A stretch of DNA of 64,000 nt from Aequoribacter fuscus (lineage in GTDB: Bacteria; Pseudomonadota; Gammaproteobacteria; Pseudomonadales; Halieaceae): contig NZ_CP036423.1 of NCBI RefSeq assembly GCF_009910365.1, positions 372,001 to 436,000 of the forward strand. The letters run 5' to 3'. This document shows positions 35,311 through 43,236 of this stretch, piece by piece. A model generated the notes under the pieces. It saw nothing but the letters and a program-made list of their open reading frames with translations. It had not been told where the DNA came from and ran no database searches. The position numbers and the translations under genes are program-made. Numbering within the stretch: position 1 is the stretch's first letter; the number at the start of each line of letters is the position of its first letter.

Positions 35311-37206
35311 ATGGATTTTTTTAAGGGTCAAGATCTGGCGCGACGTAATACTCGGTTGCTGGTGTTACTGTTTGTTGTTGCGTCTGCAGGTCTCATTCTG
35401 GCGGCGAATGTGTTTGTCTCGATCTTTGTGTTCATGGGATTGCCGAGTGGTTCGGCTGGTTGGGCAGACTATTTTACGACGCGTCAATTTTTGTTTGTAA
35501 GCGCTGCGATGATCATTTTAATTGGTATTGTGGTTCTGCTGCGTTGGACCCAGCTGTCGGCGGGCGGCGCGGCAGTTGCGGAAATGATGGGGGCTGTTCG
35601 TGTGCCACCCAATACCGGCGAGCCCAAATTGCGGCAATACCAAAATGTCGTAGCCGAAATTGCTCTGGCGGCAAATATGCCGGTGCCGGGTGTTTACTTG
35701 TTGCCTAGAGAGCGAGGTATGAATGCCTTTGCGGCTGGTATAGCACCGCGTGATGCGGTTATTTGTGTCACCGAGGGCCTGTTGGATCACTTGCGGCGCG
35801 ACGAACTTCAGGCCGTTGTAGGGCATGAGTTTAGTCACATACTCGAGGGCGATATGCGGCTCAATATTCGTCTGGCCGCCACTTTGAAAGGAATTACCTT
35901 TATCGGTGACCTTGGGCGCATGTTAATGTGGTCGCGCCGCGGGTCGTATCGTTCACGGGAACGCAGCGCATTGCCATTTATTGGCCTCGGTTTGTGGGTA
36001 ATAGGCGCCTTAGGGGTGGCTGTTGCGAGCTTGATACAGGCTGCGATATCGCGTCAGAGGGAGTTTCACGCCGATGCGAGCGCTGTGCAATTTACCCGTG
36101 ACTCGGCTGCCGTGGCCGATGCCCTGAAAGTCATCGGTGGGTATTTACCGTCAACGCACGTGCAGCTACCCGAGGCGCGTGAGTTTGGGCACGCGTTTTT
36201 TGGTGCGGTAACACCTTCCTTTTGGTCTTGGACATCGACCCATCCGCCGATTGAGGAGCGAATAAGACGCATAAGTCCGCGCTGGGATGGGTGTTATCTA
36301 GAGCGTCCGATGATTCATTATCCTAAAGCGACAACGGGTGCCGATACGCCCGAGAAGGCGCGTATGGCGGCGGCAGCGCTGTTAGCAGGGGCGGATCCAG
36401 AGGTTGTATTGGCCGAGCGCTGGGAGGCGATGTCTGGCGACGCTCCCCCCGCCGATCCCGATAATTTTGCCGCCACAAATGAATCGCCACAGGTCTTGGG
36501 GGATGGTTTGGTTGAGCCATTGGTCGCGTGTGCTGCCTTAGTGGCCTTATTTTTGAGTCGAGACACCGAAGTGCGAGTTAAGCAGCTCGGTCTGGTTGCA
36601 GACGCTAACCTTGAGGGTTTGGCGTCTGAGCTGGTGCATATTGAGCGGCGTGTCACAACTCTGCCCAAGAATGACAGGTTGACGATGGTGGAGTTGGCGT
36701 GCGCTTCGGTTCGACAGTTATCTTACCCGCAGTACCAAAACTACAAGCTCTTATTAAAAGCGATCATTCGCGCTGATAGCGTGATCGATCTCACTGAGTG
36801 GGTATTGTTTCACCTGATTCTACATTACGTCGAGCCTGAATTCGTCAGGTCGGTGTCGAGGTCGCCCAGATACCGGCGACTACAGCAGGCTAGTAAGCAG
36901 GTGAGTTGCGTGTTGTCCTTGCTGGCTCATATGGGCAGAGGGGATCCGGAGCTCGCGTTCACCGCAGCGGCTCAAGACTTGGGGTTGCGCAACGCGAATC
37001 TATTGCCGCTTGCTGAGTGCTCGATCGCTGATTTCTCTAAAGCCGTTGACGATTTGAGCTTGTTATTTCCCCTTTTAAAGCCTCGCGTCTTGAAGGCGAT
37101 GTCAATCGCCGCGCGTTGTGACGACGAGACTTCACCCTTAGAAAGGGAGCTTATCTACGCGGTTGCAGCAGTAATGGACTGTCCTGTTCCGATTCTGGAG
37201 CAATAA
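35311..37206 (+). CDS. Membrane M48 metalloprotease with long C-terminal region
   Basis: A 631-residue membrane protease. Two N-terminal membrane helices (about 16-42 and 60-79) are followed by an HtpX-like catalytic domain: zinc motif HEFSH at 172-176, a further membrane helix pair around 225-250 and the third ligand region REFHADASAVQFTR near 252. After THPPIEERIRRI the chain continues for about 290 residues without a recognised zinc site. This part holds an Ala/Glu-rich segment and a helical TerB-like ending with DETSPLERELIYAVAAVMDCP. Related LemA-M48 pairs share such extensions. It likely acts in membrane-protein quality control with LemA (inference). Confidence 0.87.
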   Translation: MDFFKGQDLARRNTRLLVLLFVVASAGLILAANVFVSIFVFMGLPSGSAGWADYFTTRQFLFVSAAMIILIGIVVLLRWTQLSAGGAAVAEMMGAVRVPPNTGEPKLRQYQNVVAEIALAANMPVPGVYLLPRERGMNAFAAGIAPRDAVICVTEGLLDHLRRDELQAVVGHEFSHILEGDMRLNIRLAATLKGITFIGDLGRMLMWSRRGSYRSRERSALPFIGLGLWVIGALGVAVASLIQAAISRQREFHADASAVQFTRDSAAVADALKVIGGYLPSTHVQLPEAREFGHAFFGAVTPSFWSWTSTHPPIEERIRRISPRWDGCYLERPMIHYPKATTGADTPEKARMAAAALLAGADPEVVLAERWEAMSGDAPPADPDNFAATNESPQVLGDGLVEPLVACAALVALFLSRDTEVRVKQLGLVADANLEGLASELVHIERRVTTLPKNDRLTMVELACASVRQLSYPQYQNYKLLLKAIIRADSVIDLTEWVLFHLILHYVEPEFVRSVSRSPRYRRLQQASKQVSCVLSLLAHMGRGDPELAFTAAAQDLGLRNANLLPLAECSIADFSKAVDDLSLLFPLLKPRVLKAMSIAARCDDETSPLERELIYAVAAVMDCPVPILEQ

Positions 37207-37242
37207 AAAATCAGATTGGATAGCCTCGAAAGGCTGAGAAAA

Positions 37243-37318
37243 TGGAGCTGGCGAGAGGAATCGAACCCCCGACCGGCTGATTACAAATCAGCTGCTCTAC
37301 CTACTGAGCTACGCCAGC
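37243..37318 (-). tRNA. tRNA-Thr (anticodon TGT)
   Basis: Reading the minus strand, acceptor arms GCTGGCG/CGCCAGC, a D-arm TAGCTCAGTAGGTAGAGCA, an anticodon stem GCTGA/TCAGC with loop TTTGTAA, and a T-arm GGTTCGATT are all in place, with encoded CCA. It is divergent from the next tRNAs. In E. coli the equivalent thrU is in line with tyrU-glyT-thrT-tufB; here it is inverted. Confidence 0.95.
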
Positions 37319-37333
37319 CAAATGCGGATCGCA

Positions 37334-37362
37334 ATGATAGGCAAAGCGGCCAAATGATGCAA
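37334..37362 (-). promoter_or_regulatory. Candidate sigma70 promoter of tRNA-Thr(TGT)
   Basis: On the minus strand TTGCAT and TATCAT stand 17 bases apart, with TATCAT 15 bases upstream of the tRNA 5' end. The -10 box is good (five of six), the -35 weak. Confidence 0.5.
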
Positions 37363-37396
37363 TCTTTCTGGATAAACTTTTTTAAGACTTTTTTGG

Positions 37397-37425
37397 TTGA
37401 CAAACACCTGCGACGTCTGGAAAAT
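37397..37425 (+). promoter_or_regulatory. Sigma70 promoter of the tRNA-Tyr-Gly-Thr-tufB operon
   Basis: A perfect TTGACA -35 box is followed after 17 bases by GAAAAT. The GC-rich stretch GTGCCGCC just downstream is what growth-rate and stringent control of stable-RNA promoters needs. The mature tRNA-Tyr begins 12 bases after the -10 box. Confidence 0.75.
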
Positions 37426-37437
37426 GTGCCGCCTTTC

Positions 37438-37521
37438 GGAGGGGTTCCCGAGTGGCCAAAGGGATCAGACTGTAAATCTGACGCGAAAGCTTCGGTGGTT
37501 CGAATCCACCCCCCTCCACCA
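37438..37521 (+). tRNA. tRNA-Tyr (anticodon GTA)
   Basis: A class II tRNA of 84 bases with encoded CCA. Acceptor arms GGAGGGG/CCCCTCC, anticodon stem CAGAC.. with the loop around CTGTAAA, a long variable arm (GACGCGAAAGCTTC) and T-arm GGTTCGAATCC are visible. It is first in a row of three tRNAs leading into tufB. A 19-base copy of its 3' end recurs 176 bases downstream. Confidence 0.95.
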
Positions 37522-37697
37522 GATAAAAATTGTTTCGTTTTGCTGTGTGGTGGACCGGAACAGTGCGTGGAAGGTTAGTGTGGGGTCGAGCCACCTGGTT
37601 CGACCGAGCAGCCACTGAGGTGGTTGCGAAGGAGCGCCGCTTGCGGTGACCCGAAGGGCGAGAGCCGAAGGCTCGAGTAATCCACCCCCCTCCACCA
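37503..37697 (+). repeat. RtT-like repeat: tRNA-Tyr 3' end duplicated 176 bases downstream
   Basis: The 19 bases aatccacccccctccacca that end tRNA-Tyr (37503-37521) recur exactly at 37679-37697. The unit between them has no open frame of note but many short stems, for example CCAC/GTGG, GGTCGA/TCGACC and GAGCC/GGCTC just before the second copy. In E. coli the tyrT locus carries 178-bp repeats each ending in a 19-base copy of the tRNA-Tyr 3' end, from which RtT RNA is processed. Size and layout here match that closely. I infer a related processed RNA. An att-flanked remnant of an integrated element is the main alternative. Confidence 0.55.
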
Positions 37698-37895
37698 TAT
37701 TCAGGCGTCTTGGTTTGCGCAGGCAAGTTCAGGACGTTGTAAAGTAATGCTGGTCGCGCAGCGACGGGTGTTGCAGAAAGCAAATTTGTTGTGCCCATGG
37801 CTTGGTAAATTTGAATAGACCCTGCCGTTGCTTCGGTGACCGCGGGGGTTGGTTGCAGATCAGCGAAAAGCTGTTCTGCAGCGGGAAACGGTAGT
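37698..37895 (+). other. Spacer between the RtT-like repeat and tRNA-Gly
   Basis: No gene is supported in these 198 bases, which belong to a 374-base gene-free stretch. A short stem (CAGC/GCTG around GAAAA, near 37862-37874) could be a processing signal in the tRNA precursor. Frames read through here on either strand are artefacts of tRNA sequence. Confidence 0.5.
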
Positions 37896-37969
<74 letters not shown>

Positions 37970-37988
37970 TAAGAATAGGAAGTTACAG

Positions 37989-38064
<76 letters not shown>

Positions 38065-38092
38065 CTTCCGATAGAATGCAACGGTGGCGGTG

Positions 38093-38147
38093 CCAGCGTT
38101 GTTTTAACAGACGGTTTAGGCCGTTAAAACGTAGCTAGCAGCGCTGG
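38093..38147 (+). promoter_or_regulatory. Nested stem-loop in the tufB leader
   Basis: Between tRNA-Thr and tufB an outer stem CCAGCG/CGCTGG encloses an inner stem GTTTTAAC/GTTAAAAC. No T run follows, so it is not a simple terminator. It may be where the tRNA precursor and the tufB message are cut apart, or may shield the message 5' end. Confidence 0.5.
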
Positions 38148-38171
38148 TGCAAGATTTAGGAGACTGTCGTA

Positions 38172-39395
38172 ATGGCAAAGGAAAAGTTTGAGCGTAGTAA
38201 GCCTCACGTAAACGTGGGCACAATTGGTCACGTAGACCATGGTAAAACGACTCTGACCGCGGCTCTGACTCGAGTTTGCGCAGAGGTATTTGGTGGACAA
38301 GCGGTTGCGTTTGACGGTATTGACAACGCACCGGAAGAGCGTGAGCGTGGTATTACGATTGCGACTTCACACGTAGAGTACGATTCATCGATTCGTCACT
38401 ACGCGCACGTAGACTGCCCTGGGCACGCTGACTATGTTAAGAACATGATCACGGGTGCTGCACAGATGGACGGTGCGATCTTGGTATGTGGTGCGACTGA
38501 CGGTCCAATGCCTCAGACTCGCGAGCACATTCTGTTGTCTCGTCAGGTAGGTGTACCTTACATCGTTGTGTTCTTGAACAAAGCTGACCTTCTTGCAGAA
38601 GACTGTGGTGGTGTTGGTACTGAAGAATACGAAGAGATGAAAGAGTTGGTTGAAATGGAACTTCGTGAGTTGTTGGACACTTACGACTTCCCAGGCGACG
38701 ATACTCCAATCATCTGTGGTTCTGCGTTGATGGCCTTGAACGGCGAAGACGACAACGAGCTTGGCACGAGTGCCGTTAAAGCATTGGTTGAAGCTTTGGA
38801 TACCTATATTCCTGAGCCAGAGCGTGCGATTGATCAGACGTTCTTGATGCCAGTAGAAGACGTATTCTCGATCTCAGGTCGTGGTACGGTGGTAACGGGC
38901 CGTGTTGAGCGTGGCGTGATCAAAGTGGGTGAAGAGATCGAGATCGTTGGTATCCGTGACACCACCAAGACAACTTGTACGGGCGTTGAGATGTTCCGTA
39001 AGTTGTTGGACGAGGGTCGTGCTGGAGAGAACGTTGGTGTTTTGTTGCGTGGTACTAAGCGTGAAGACGTAGAGCGTGGTCAGGTATTGGCGAAGCCCGG
39101 TAGCGTTAAGCCGCACACTAAGTTTGAAGCAGAAGTTTACGTATTGAGCAAAGATGAAGGTGGTCGTCACACGCCATTCTTTAAAGGTTACCGTCCTCAG
39201 TTTTACTTCCGTACGACGGACGTAACGGGTGCGTGTGAATTGCCTGATGGCGTAGAGATGGTAATGCCAGGTGACAACATTCAGATGGTTGTTACGTTGA
39301 TTGCACCGATTGCGATGGAAGACGGTTTGCGATTTGCGATCCGTGAAGGTGGTCGTACGGTTGGTGCTGGCGTTGTAGCCAAAATCATCGAGTAA
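38172..39395 (+). CDS. tufB: Elongation factor Tu (tufB copy)
   Basis: Carries aminoacyl-tRNA to the ribosome in a GTP-dependent way. The 407-residue protein has the P-loop [11 protein letters not shown] (near 19-29), the switch region [24 protein letters not shown], the NKAD specificity motif, then beta-barrel domains 2 and 3. It starts with ATG and an AGGAG site, and is co-transcribed with the tRNAs upstream. The protein is identical to that of the second copy. By eye I found two base differences inside the coding region (39014 and 39332, both silent), besides the start codon. Codon use is strongly biased, as expected for a highly expressed gene. Confidence 0.98.
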   Translation: MAKEKFERSKPHVNVGTIGHVDHGKTTLTAALTRVCAEVFGGQAVAFDGIDNAPEERERGITIATSHVEYDSSIRHYAHVDCPGHADYVKNMITGAAQMDGAILVCGATDGPMPQTREHILLSRQVGVPYIVVFLNKADLLAEDCGGVGTEEYEEMKELVEMELRELLDTYDFPGDDTPIICGSALMALNGEDDNELGTSAVKALVEALDTYIPEPERAIDQTFLMPVEDVFSISGRGTVVTGRVERGVIKVGEEIEIVGIRDTTKTTCTGVEMFRKLLDEGRAGENVGVLLRGTKREDVERGQVLAKPGSVKPHTKFEAEVYVLSKDEGGRHTPFFKGYRPQFYFRTTDVTGACELPDGVEMVMPGDNIQMVVTLIAPIAMEDGLRFAIREGGRTVGAGVVAKIIE

Positions 39396-39473
39396 TCGAT
39401 ACCAGCCCTGGGTTGGGGTGTTGCCCCAACCCGCTGAGCCGAATGGCTGCTTGCAGTTATTCGGCTTTGTTGT
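38173..39473 (+). repeat. tuf direct repeat, copy B
   Basis: This 1301-base stretch (second base of the tufB start codon through both terminator hairpins) recurs at 54885-56185. Four base differences were found by eye: 39014 G/A, 39332 A/T, 39435 T/C and 39445 G/A. The identity includes the non-coding 3' flank and stops abruptly at both ends. Confidence 0.9.
39410..39473 (+). terminator. Double-hairpin terminator after tufB
   Basis: A 9-bp GGGTTGGGG/CCCCAACCC hairpin is followed by an 8-bp AGCCGAAT/ATTCGGCT hairpin and the T-rich TTGTTGT. The second stem with its T-rich tail is the more likely terminator. tRNA-Trp downstream would then need its own promoter or read-through. Confidence 0.65.
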
Positions 39474-39588
39474 CTGATTTGATTGTGTCAGGCAGCGATA
39501 AGTCGCTTAGCCTTCTCGGCACTAAGAGAGGGTGTTAAGCGGTATCAAATTTGTCGTAGATGGCTGTTGCCCTCTACGCGAAGATGAT

Positions 39589-39664
39589 AGGCCAGTAGCT
39601 CAATTGGCAGAGCGGCGGTCTCCAAAACCGCAGGTTGGGGGTTCGATTCCCTCCTGGCCTGCCA
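39589..39664 (+). tRNA. tRNA-Trp (anticodon CCA)
   Basis: A 76-base tRNA with encoded CCA. Acceptor arms AGGCCAG/CTGGCCT, anticodon stem GCGGT/ACCGC with loop CTCCAAA, and T-arm GGGGGTTCGATTCCC are canonical. Its place between tuf and secE is the common gammaproteobacterial order. Confidence 0.96.
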
Positions 39665-39702
39665 TTTATGGCAGTTAATGTTTGGGTTTGACGGGAAATA
39701 AA

Positions 39703-40065
39703 ATGAGTTCTGAAATCGCAACGTCAAGATTTGATGGGCTGAAGTGGGCGGCGGTGGCGCTGATCGTGGCGTTAGGCGTCTACGGTAATAGCTACTTTGC
39801 GGACCAGTCTCTGTTGTACCGTGTTCTCGGCCTGTTGGTCTTGGCAGCGGTGGCTCTAGCGATTGCCTTACAAACCGAAAAAGGGCACAGCGCTTGGTCT
39901 TTGATTCGCGGAGCCCGCACTGAAATTAGAAAAGTCGTTTGGCCGACGCGTCAAGAGACTGTGCAAACAACACTGATTGTTGTTGCTTTTGTGTTGGTGG
40001 TGGCGCTGATTCTGTGGGGTTTAGATTCCCTGTTGGGTTGGCTTGTGTCACTCGTCATCGCGTAA
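39703..40065 (+). CDS. secE: Preprotein translocase subunit SecE
   Basis: Clamps the SecY channel in the inner membrane. The 120-residue protein has three membrane segments (about 15-33, 40-57 and 92-117) and the conserved cytosolic amphipathic motif TEIRKVVWPTRQETVQTT around 76-93. The ATG chosen gives the normal N-terminus; the frame continues seven codons further upstream without a ribosome site. tRNA-Trp ends 38 bases before, and nusG follows after 19 bases. Confidence 0.95.
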   Translation: MSSEIATSRFDGLKWAAVALIVALGVYGNSYFADQSLLYRVLGLLVLAAVALAIALQTEKGHSAWSLIRGARTEIRKVVWPTRQETVQTTLIVVAFVLVVALILWGLDSLLGWLVSLVIA

Positions 40066-40084
40066 TAAAACGAGGTAATTGGCA

Positions 40085-40618
40085 ATGTCTATGCGTTGGT
40101 ACGTGGTACATGCGTACTCAGGTTACGAGAAGAAAGTTGCGACCGCGTTAAAAGAGCGCATTGATCTGCACGCGATGGGCGATCGATTTGGCGACGTTTT
40201 GGTCCCCACGGAAGAAGTGGTAGAGATGAAAAACGGCCAAAAACGTAAGAGCGAGCGCAAATTCTTCCCAGGGTATGTTTTGGTTCAAATGGAATTGGAC
40301 GACGACACTTGGCACCTGGTTAAAGAAACCCCCCGCGTTATGGGTTTTATTGGCGGTAAAGCGGATGCTCCAGCACCCATTACGGATGCTGAAGCCCAAG
40401 CAATTTTGCGTCGCGTCGAAGATGGTACTGAGAAGCCTCGTCCCAAGACCTTATTCGAGCCAGGCGAAATGGTGCGCGTTGTGGATGGTCCCTTCAACGA
40501 CTTTAATGGCGTTGTTGAGGAAGTAAACTACGAGAAGAGCCGCCTAAACGTTGCGGTTTTGATATTTGGCCGGTCGACGCCGGTCGAGTTGGAATTTAGT
40601 CAGGTCGAAAAGACCTGA
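40085..40618 (+). CDS. nusG: Transcription termination/antitermination factor NusG
   Basis: Binds RNA polymerase and links it to Rho or to ribosomal protein S10. The 177-residue protein shows the NGN domain ([19 protein letters not shown] at residues 3-21 in pieces, [21 protein letters not shown]) and a C-terminal KOW domain beginning [15 protein letters not shown] start at the ATG that has GAGG 9 bases ahead; a TTG two codons earlier is too near the ribosome site. It forms the secE-nusG pair and precedes the rplK leader. Confidence 0.96.
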   Translation: MSMRWYVVHAYSGYEKKVATALKERIDLHAMGDRFGDVLVPTEEVVEMKNGQKRKSERKFFPGYVLVQMELDDDTWHLVKETPRVMGFIGGKADAPAPITDAEAQAILRRVEDGTEKPRPKTLFEPGEMVRVVDGPFNDFNGVVEEVNYEKSRLNVAVLIFGRSTPVELEFSQVEKT

Positions 40619-40724
40619 CGAGGGTTGAATGCCCTTGCGCATTCAGGAACGCGGTTAACCGCACGAAAACGGGGAGCTTAAAGCCGCAAGGTGAGTACAG
40701 CGTTAACACCCAAGAGAGGAAACT
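40619..40724 (+). promoter_or_regulatory. rplK leader with hairpins (candidate L1 control site)
   Basis: The 106-base gap holds a stem GAATGC/GCATTC (40627-40644), the perfect 12-base palindrome GCGGTTAACCGC (40651-40662) and then CGGGGAGCTTAAAGCCGC. In E. coli protein L1 represses the rplKA message by binding its leader. The sequence here is compatible with that but I have not matched the binding site base by base. Confidence 0.4.
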
Positions 40725-41156
40725 ATGGCAAAGAAAGTACAAGCCTACATCAAGCTGCAAGTCGCAGCCGGTCAGGCTAACCCAAGTCCACCGGTCGGCC
40801 CAGCGTTGGGTCAGCACGGTGTAAACATCATGGAATTCTGTAAGGCGTTTAACGCTGAAACCCAGGGTATGGAGCCAGGCTTGCCCATTCCGGTGGTTAT
40901 TACTGTTTACAGCGATCGCTCGTTTACCTTTATCAAGAAAACCCCTCCAGCCGCGGTTTTGTTGCGCAAAGCGATCGGTATTCCAAAAGGATCAGCGACG
41001 CCCAATACCCACAAAGTAGGTAAGGCAACTCGCGCTCAACTGGAAGAGGTCGCGACTCAGAAGTGGCCCGATTTGACGGCTGCCGATATGGATGCCGCGG
41101 TTCGTACCATTGCTGGTAGCGCGCGTTCTGCCGGCATCGAAGTTGAGGAGGCGTAA
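40725..41156 (+). CDS. rplK: 50S ribosomal protein L11
   Basis: Binds the GTPase-associated centre of 23S rRNA and is needed for RelA activation by stalled ribosomes. The 143-residue protein has the standard N-terminus [36 protein letters not shown] (in pieces, residues 8-43), with the proline-rich hinge, and the C-terminal RNA-binding [33 protein letters not shown] precedes the ATG. rplA follows after 2 bases. Confidence 0.98.
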   Translation: MAKKVQAYIKLQVAAGQANPSPPVGPALGQHGVNIMEFCKAFNAETQGMEPGLPIPVVITVYSDRSFTFIKKTPPAAVLLRKAIGIPKGSATPNTHKVGKATRAQLEEVATQKWPDLTAADMDAAVRTIAGSARSAGIEVEEA

Positions 41157-41158
41157 TC

Positions 41159-41854
41159 ATGGCTAAGTTGTCAAAACGTCAAAAAATGATCCGTGAAAAA
41201 ATTGATGCGGATAAAGTGTATTCAATCGAAGAAGCTGTTGCTTTGTTGAAAGAGTGCTCAGCCGTTAAGTTCGTTGAGTCGGTAGAAGTCGCGGTGAACT
41301 TGGGTGTTGATGCCCGTAAATCAGACCAAGCGGTTCGCGGTGCTACGACATTGCCTCACGGCACGGGTAGCGAAGTTCGCGTTGCGGTATTCACCCAGGG
41401 CGATGCTGCGGAAAAAGCTAAGGAAGCGGGTGCAGACTTCGTTGGTATGGAAGACCTGGCCGACCAAATCAAAGGCGGCATGATGGACTTCGACGTGGTT
41501 GTTGCATCTCCAGATGCGATGCGCGTTGTAGGTCAGTTGGGTCAAATTTTGGGTCCTCGCGGCCTGATGCCAAACCCTAAGACTGGCACCGTGACACCAG
41601 ACGTTGTAACTGCGGTTAACAACGCGAAAGCCGGTCAGATGCGCTATCGTACTGATAAGAACGGGATTATCCACGGCGGTATCGGCAAGATTTCGTTTGA
41701 CGCCGAAGCGATTCGCGGCAACTTGACCGCGGTCTTGGCGGATCTCAAGAAAGCCAAGCCTTCGTCAGCCAAAGGCGTTTACATGAAGAAAGTTACGCTG
41801 TCGACCACTATGGGTCCGGGCTTAACCATCGATCACGGTGCGTTAGATTTTTAA
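41159..41854 (+). CDS. rplA: 50S ribosomal protein L1
   Basis: Forms the mobile L1 stalk at the E site and in E. coli represses its own operon. The 231-residue protein contains the conserved LPHGTG near residue 65, the stretch [22 protein letters not shown] near 122-143 and [23 protein letters not shown] lies in the rplK tail just ahead. A 242-base leader to rplJ follows. Confidence 0.98.
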   Translation: MAKLSKRQKMIREKIDADKVYSIEEAVALLKECSAVKFVESVEVAVNLGVDARKSDQAVRGATTLPHGTGSEVRVAVFTQGDAAEKAKEAGADFVGMEDLADQIKGGMMDFDVVVASPDAMRVVGQLGQILGPRGLMPNPKTGTVTPDVVTAVNNAKAGQMRYRTDKNGIIHGGIGKISFDAEAIRGNLTAVLADLKKAKPSSAKGVYMKKVTLSTTMGPGLTIDHGALDF

Positions 41855-42096
41855 GGATGTAGTTCGCTGCAACCTTATGAAGCCTCAAGGATGAGGCGTG
41901 ACGGGTTCGCCCGTCGACTTTGAGGTCTTTAGATACAGTAAGTAGGTTTAGCTGCTCACTGAAGACCATCAAAGACCGTAGGTGCCGAGCAGTTTTCGGT
42001 TTAAAGGCGTTGTCCGCCTACGCAGATGGTGGAAGTTTTCACCAAATATGGGGTTGTGCTTCGGCACAACAGTTAATGTAAGCCAGGAGAAAACCA
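41855..42096 (+). promoter_or_regulatory. rplJ leader (candidate L10 autoregulatory RNA)
   Basis: The 242 bases between rplA and rplJ carry no gene. They hold several potential stems, including GAGGCGTGACGGG/CCCGTCG-type pairing near 41892-41920. A strong GTTGTGC-TTCG-GCACAAC hairpin (42053-42070) lies 16 bases before the ribosome binding site of rplJ. In E. coli the L10-L12 complex binds this leader to repress translation. Position and structure fit; the exact site is not proven. Confidence 0.55.
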
Positions 42097-42624
42097 GTGG
42101 CAATTAGACTCGAAGACAAAAAAGCGATCGTAGCTGAAGTTAACGAGACAGCCACCAGCGCGCTTTCATTGGTCATTGCGGATGCCCGCGGTGTCACAGT
42201 GGATGCGATGACAGCCCTGCGCAGTCAAGCACGTGAGAACGGCGTAACTCTACGAGTTGTTAGAAATACGTTGGCCAAGCGTGCGTTAGAAGGTACGGAT
42301 TACGAGTGTGTGAATAGCACTTTGGTTGGTCCTTCATTGTTTGGATTTTCGATGGAAGATCCAGGCGCTGCAGCAAGATTGTTCAAAGACTTCGCTAAGG
42401 AGAATTCCAAATTCGAAGTTAAAGCGTTGGCGGTAAGCGGTCAGTTACTGGGTGCAGATCAATTGGATGTGTTGGCGAAACTACCGACCCGAGATCAAGC
42501 TCTATCAATGTTGATGAGCGTGATGAAGGCTCCGGTAACCAAGCTGGCTCAGACCATGAACGAAGTGCCTGGAAAACTGGTGCGTACGTTAGCAGCAGTC
42601 AAAGATCAAAAAGAAGCAGCGTAA
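42097..42624 (+). CDS. rplJ: 50S ribosomal protein L10
   Basis: Forms the base of the L7/L12 stalk. The 175-residue protein has the N-terminal rRNA-binding part ([43 protein letters not shown]) and a C-terminal helix that recruits L7/L12. The start codon is GTG with a strong CAGGAGAAAA site 6 bases ahead. rplL follows after 42 bases with the usual ribosome site. Confidence 0.97.
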   Translation: MAIRLEDKKAIVAEVNETATSALSLVIADARGVTVDAMTALRSQARENGVTLRVVRNTLAKRALEGTDYECVNSTLVGPSLFGFSMEDPGAAARLFKDFAKENSKFEVKALAVSGQLLGADQLDVLAKLPTRDQALSMLMSVMKAPVTKLAQTMNEVPGKLVRTLAAVKDQKEAA

Positions 42625-42666
42625 TTCGTTGTCTTTGAAAACTTTTAAGTAAACAGGAGAAAAGCA

Positions 42667-43050
42667 ATGGCTTTATCTAAAGACGAAATCCTAGATGCAA
42701 TTGCCGAAATGTCGGTAATGGACGTTGTTGAACTGATTTCAGCAATGGAAGAAAAATTTGGTGTTACTGCAGCGGCAGCTGTGGCTGTAGCGCCTGCGGC
42801 AGCTGGCGGTGACGCTGGTGCAGCGGCAGCGGCAGAGCAGACTGAGTTCGATGTAATCTTGACCTCAGGCGGCGAGAAGAAAGTTAACGTGATCAAGGTT
42901 GTTCGCGCGGTAACTGGCTTAGGCTTGAAAGAAGCGAAAGGTTTGGTTGACGGCGCTCCTGCCCCAGTCAAAGAAGGCGCGTCTAAAGACGAAGCTGAAG
43001 ACATCAAGAAGCAGATTGAAGAAGCTGGCGGTACGGTCGAGCTTAAGTAA
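42667..43050 (+). CDS. rplL: 50S ribosomal protein L7/L12
   Basis: The multi-copy stalk protein that contacts translation factors. The 127-residue chain has the dimerising N-terminal helices ([21 protein letters not shown]), an Ala-rich hinge (residues 40-57) and the C-terminal factor-binding domain with [22 protein letters not shown] and [15 protein letters not shown]. An AGGAGA site precedes the ATG. Confidence 0.98.
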   Translation: MALSKDEILDAIAEMSVMDVVELISAMEEKFGVTAAAAVAVAPAAAGGDAGAAAAAEQTEFDVILTSGGEKKVNVIKVVRAVTGLGLKEAKGLVDGAPAPVKEGASKDEAEDIKKQIEEAGGTVELK

Positions 43051-43089
43051 GTTTGTGACGAACCCTCGTATTAACAAGGGTTCGGATTG

Positions 43090-43121
43090 GGCTGGCAAGC
43101 GTTATAGGTTGCCGGCCTTTT
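43090..43121 (+). terminator. Attenuator-like hairpin between rplL and rpoB
   Basis: A 9-bp stem GGCTGGCAA/TTGCCGGCC (one G-U pair) with a ten-base loop is followed by TTTTCCTG. It stands where E. coli has a partial terminator that lowers rpoBC transcription relative to the ribosomal genes. A smaller stem GAACCCT/AGGGTTC precedes it (near 43060-43084). The rest of the 186-base gap shows no further feature. Confidence 0.65.
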
Positions 43122-43236
43122 CCTGCTTATAGCAGGACTATTTTGTGGGTGCGGCGATAGCGTGCACCGAAACGCCTGAAAAGGTGATCGCGAGCCGAAT
43201 GTTCGGCCGCAGAGGCAAAGAGGCTGGAGAGTACTG

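Noticed and set aside
37205-37235. Terminator for tRNA-Thr(TGT) on the minus strand
   Set aside because: A 5-bp stem (AGCCT/AGGCT) exists, but the T run is about 11 bases away from it, too far for a normal intrinsic terminator.
37382-37798. Open frames on both strands through the tRNA-Tyr and repeat region
   Set aside because: They translate tRNA sequence and its 19-base repeat; no ribosome site and no recognisable protein.
39474-39588. Promoter between tufB and tRNA-Trp
   Set aside because: A weak stem CGCTTA/TAAGCG is present, but I found no convincing -35/-10 pair.
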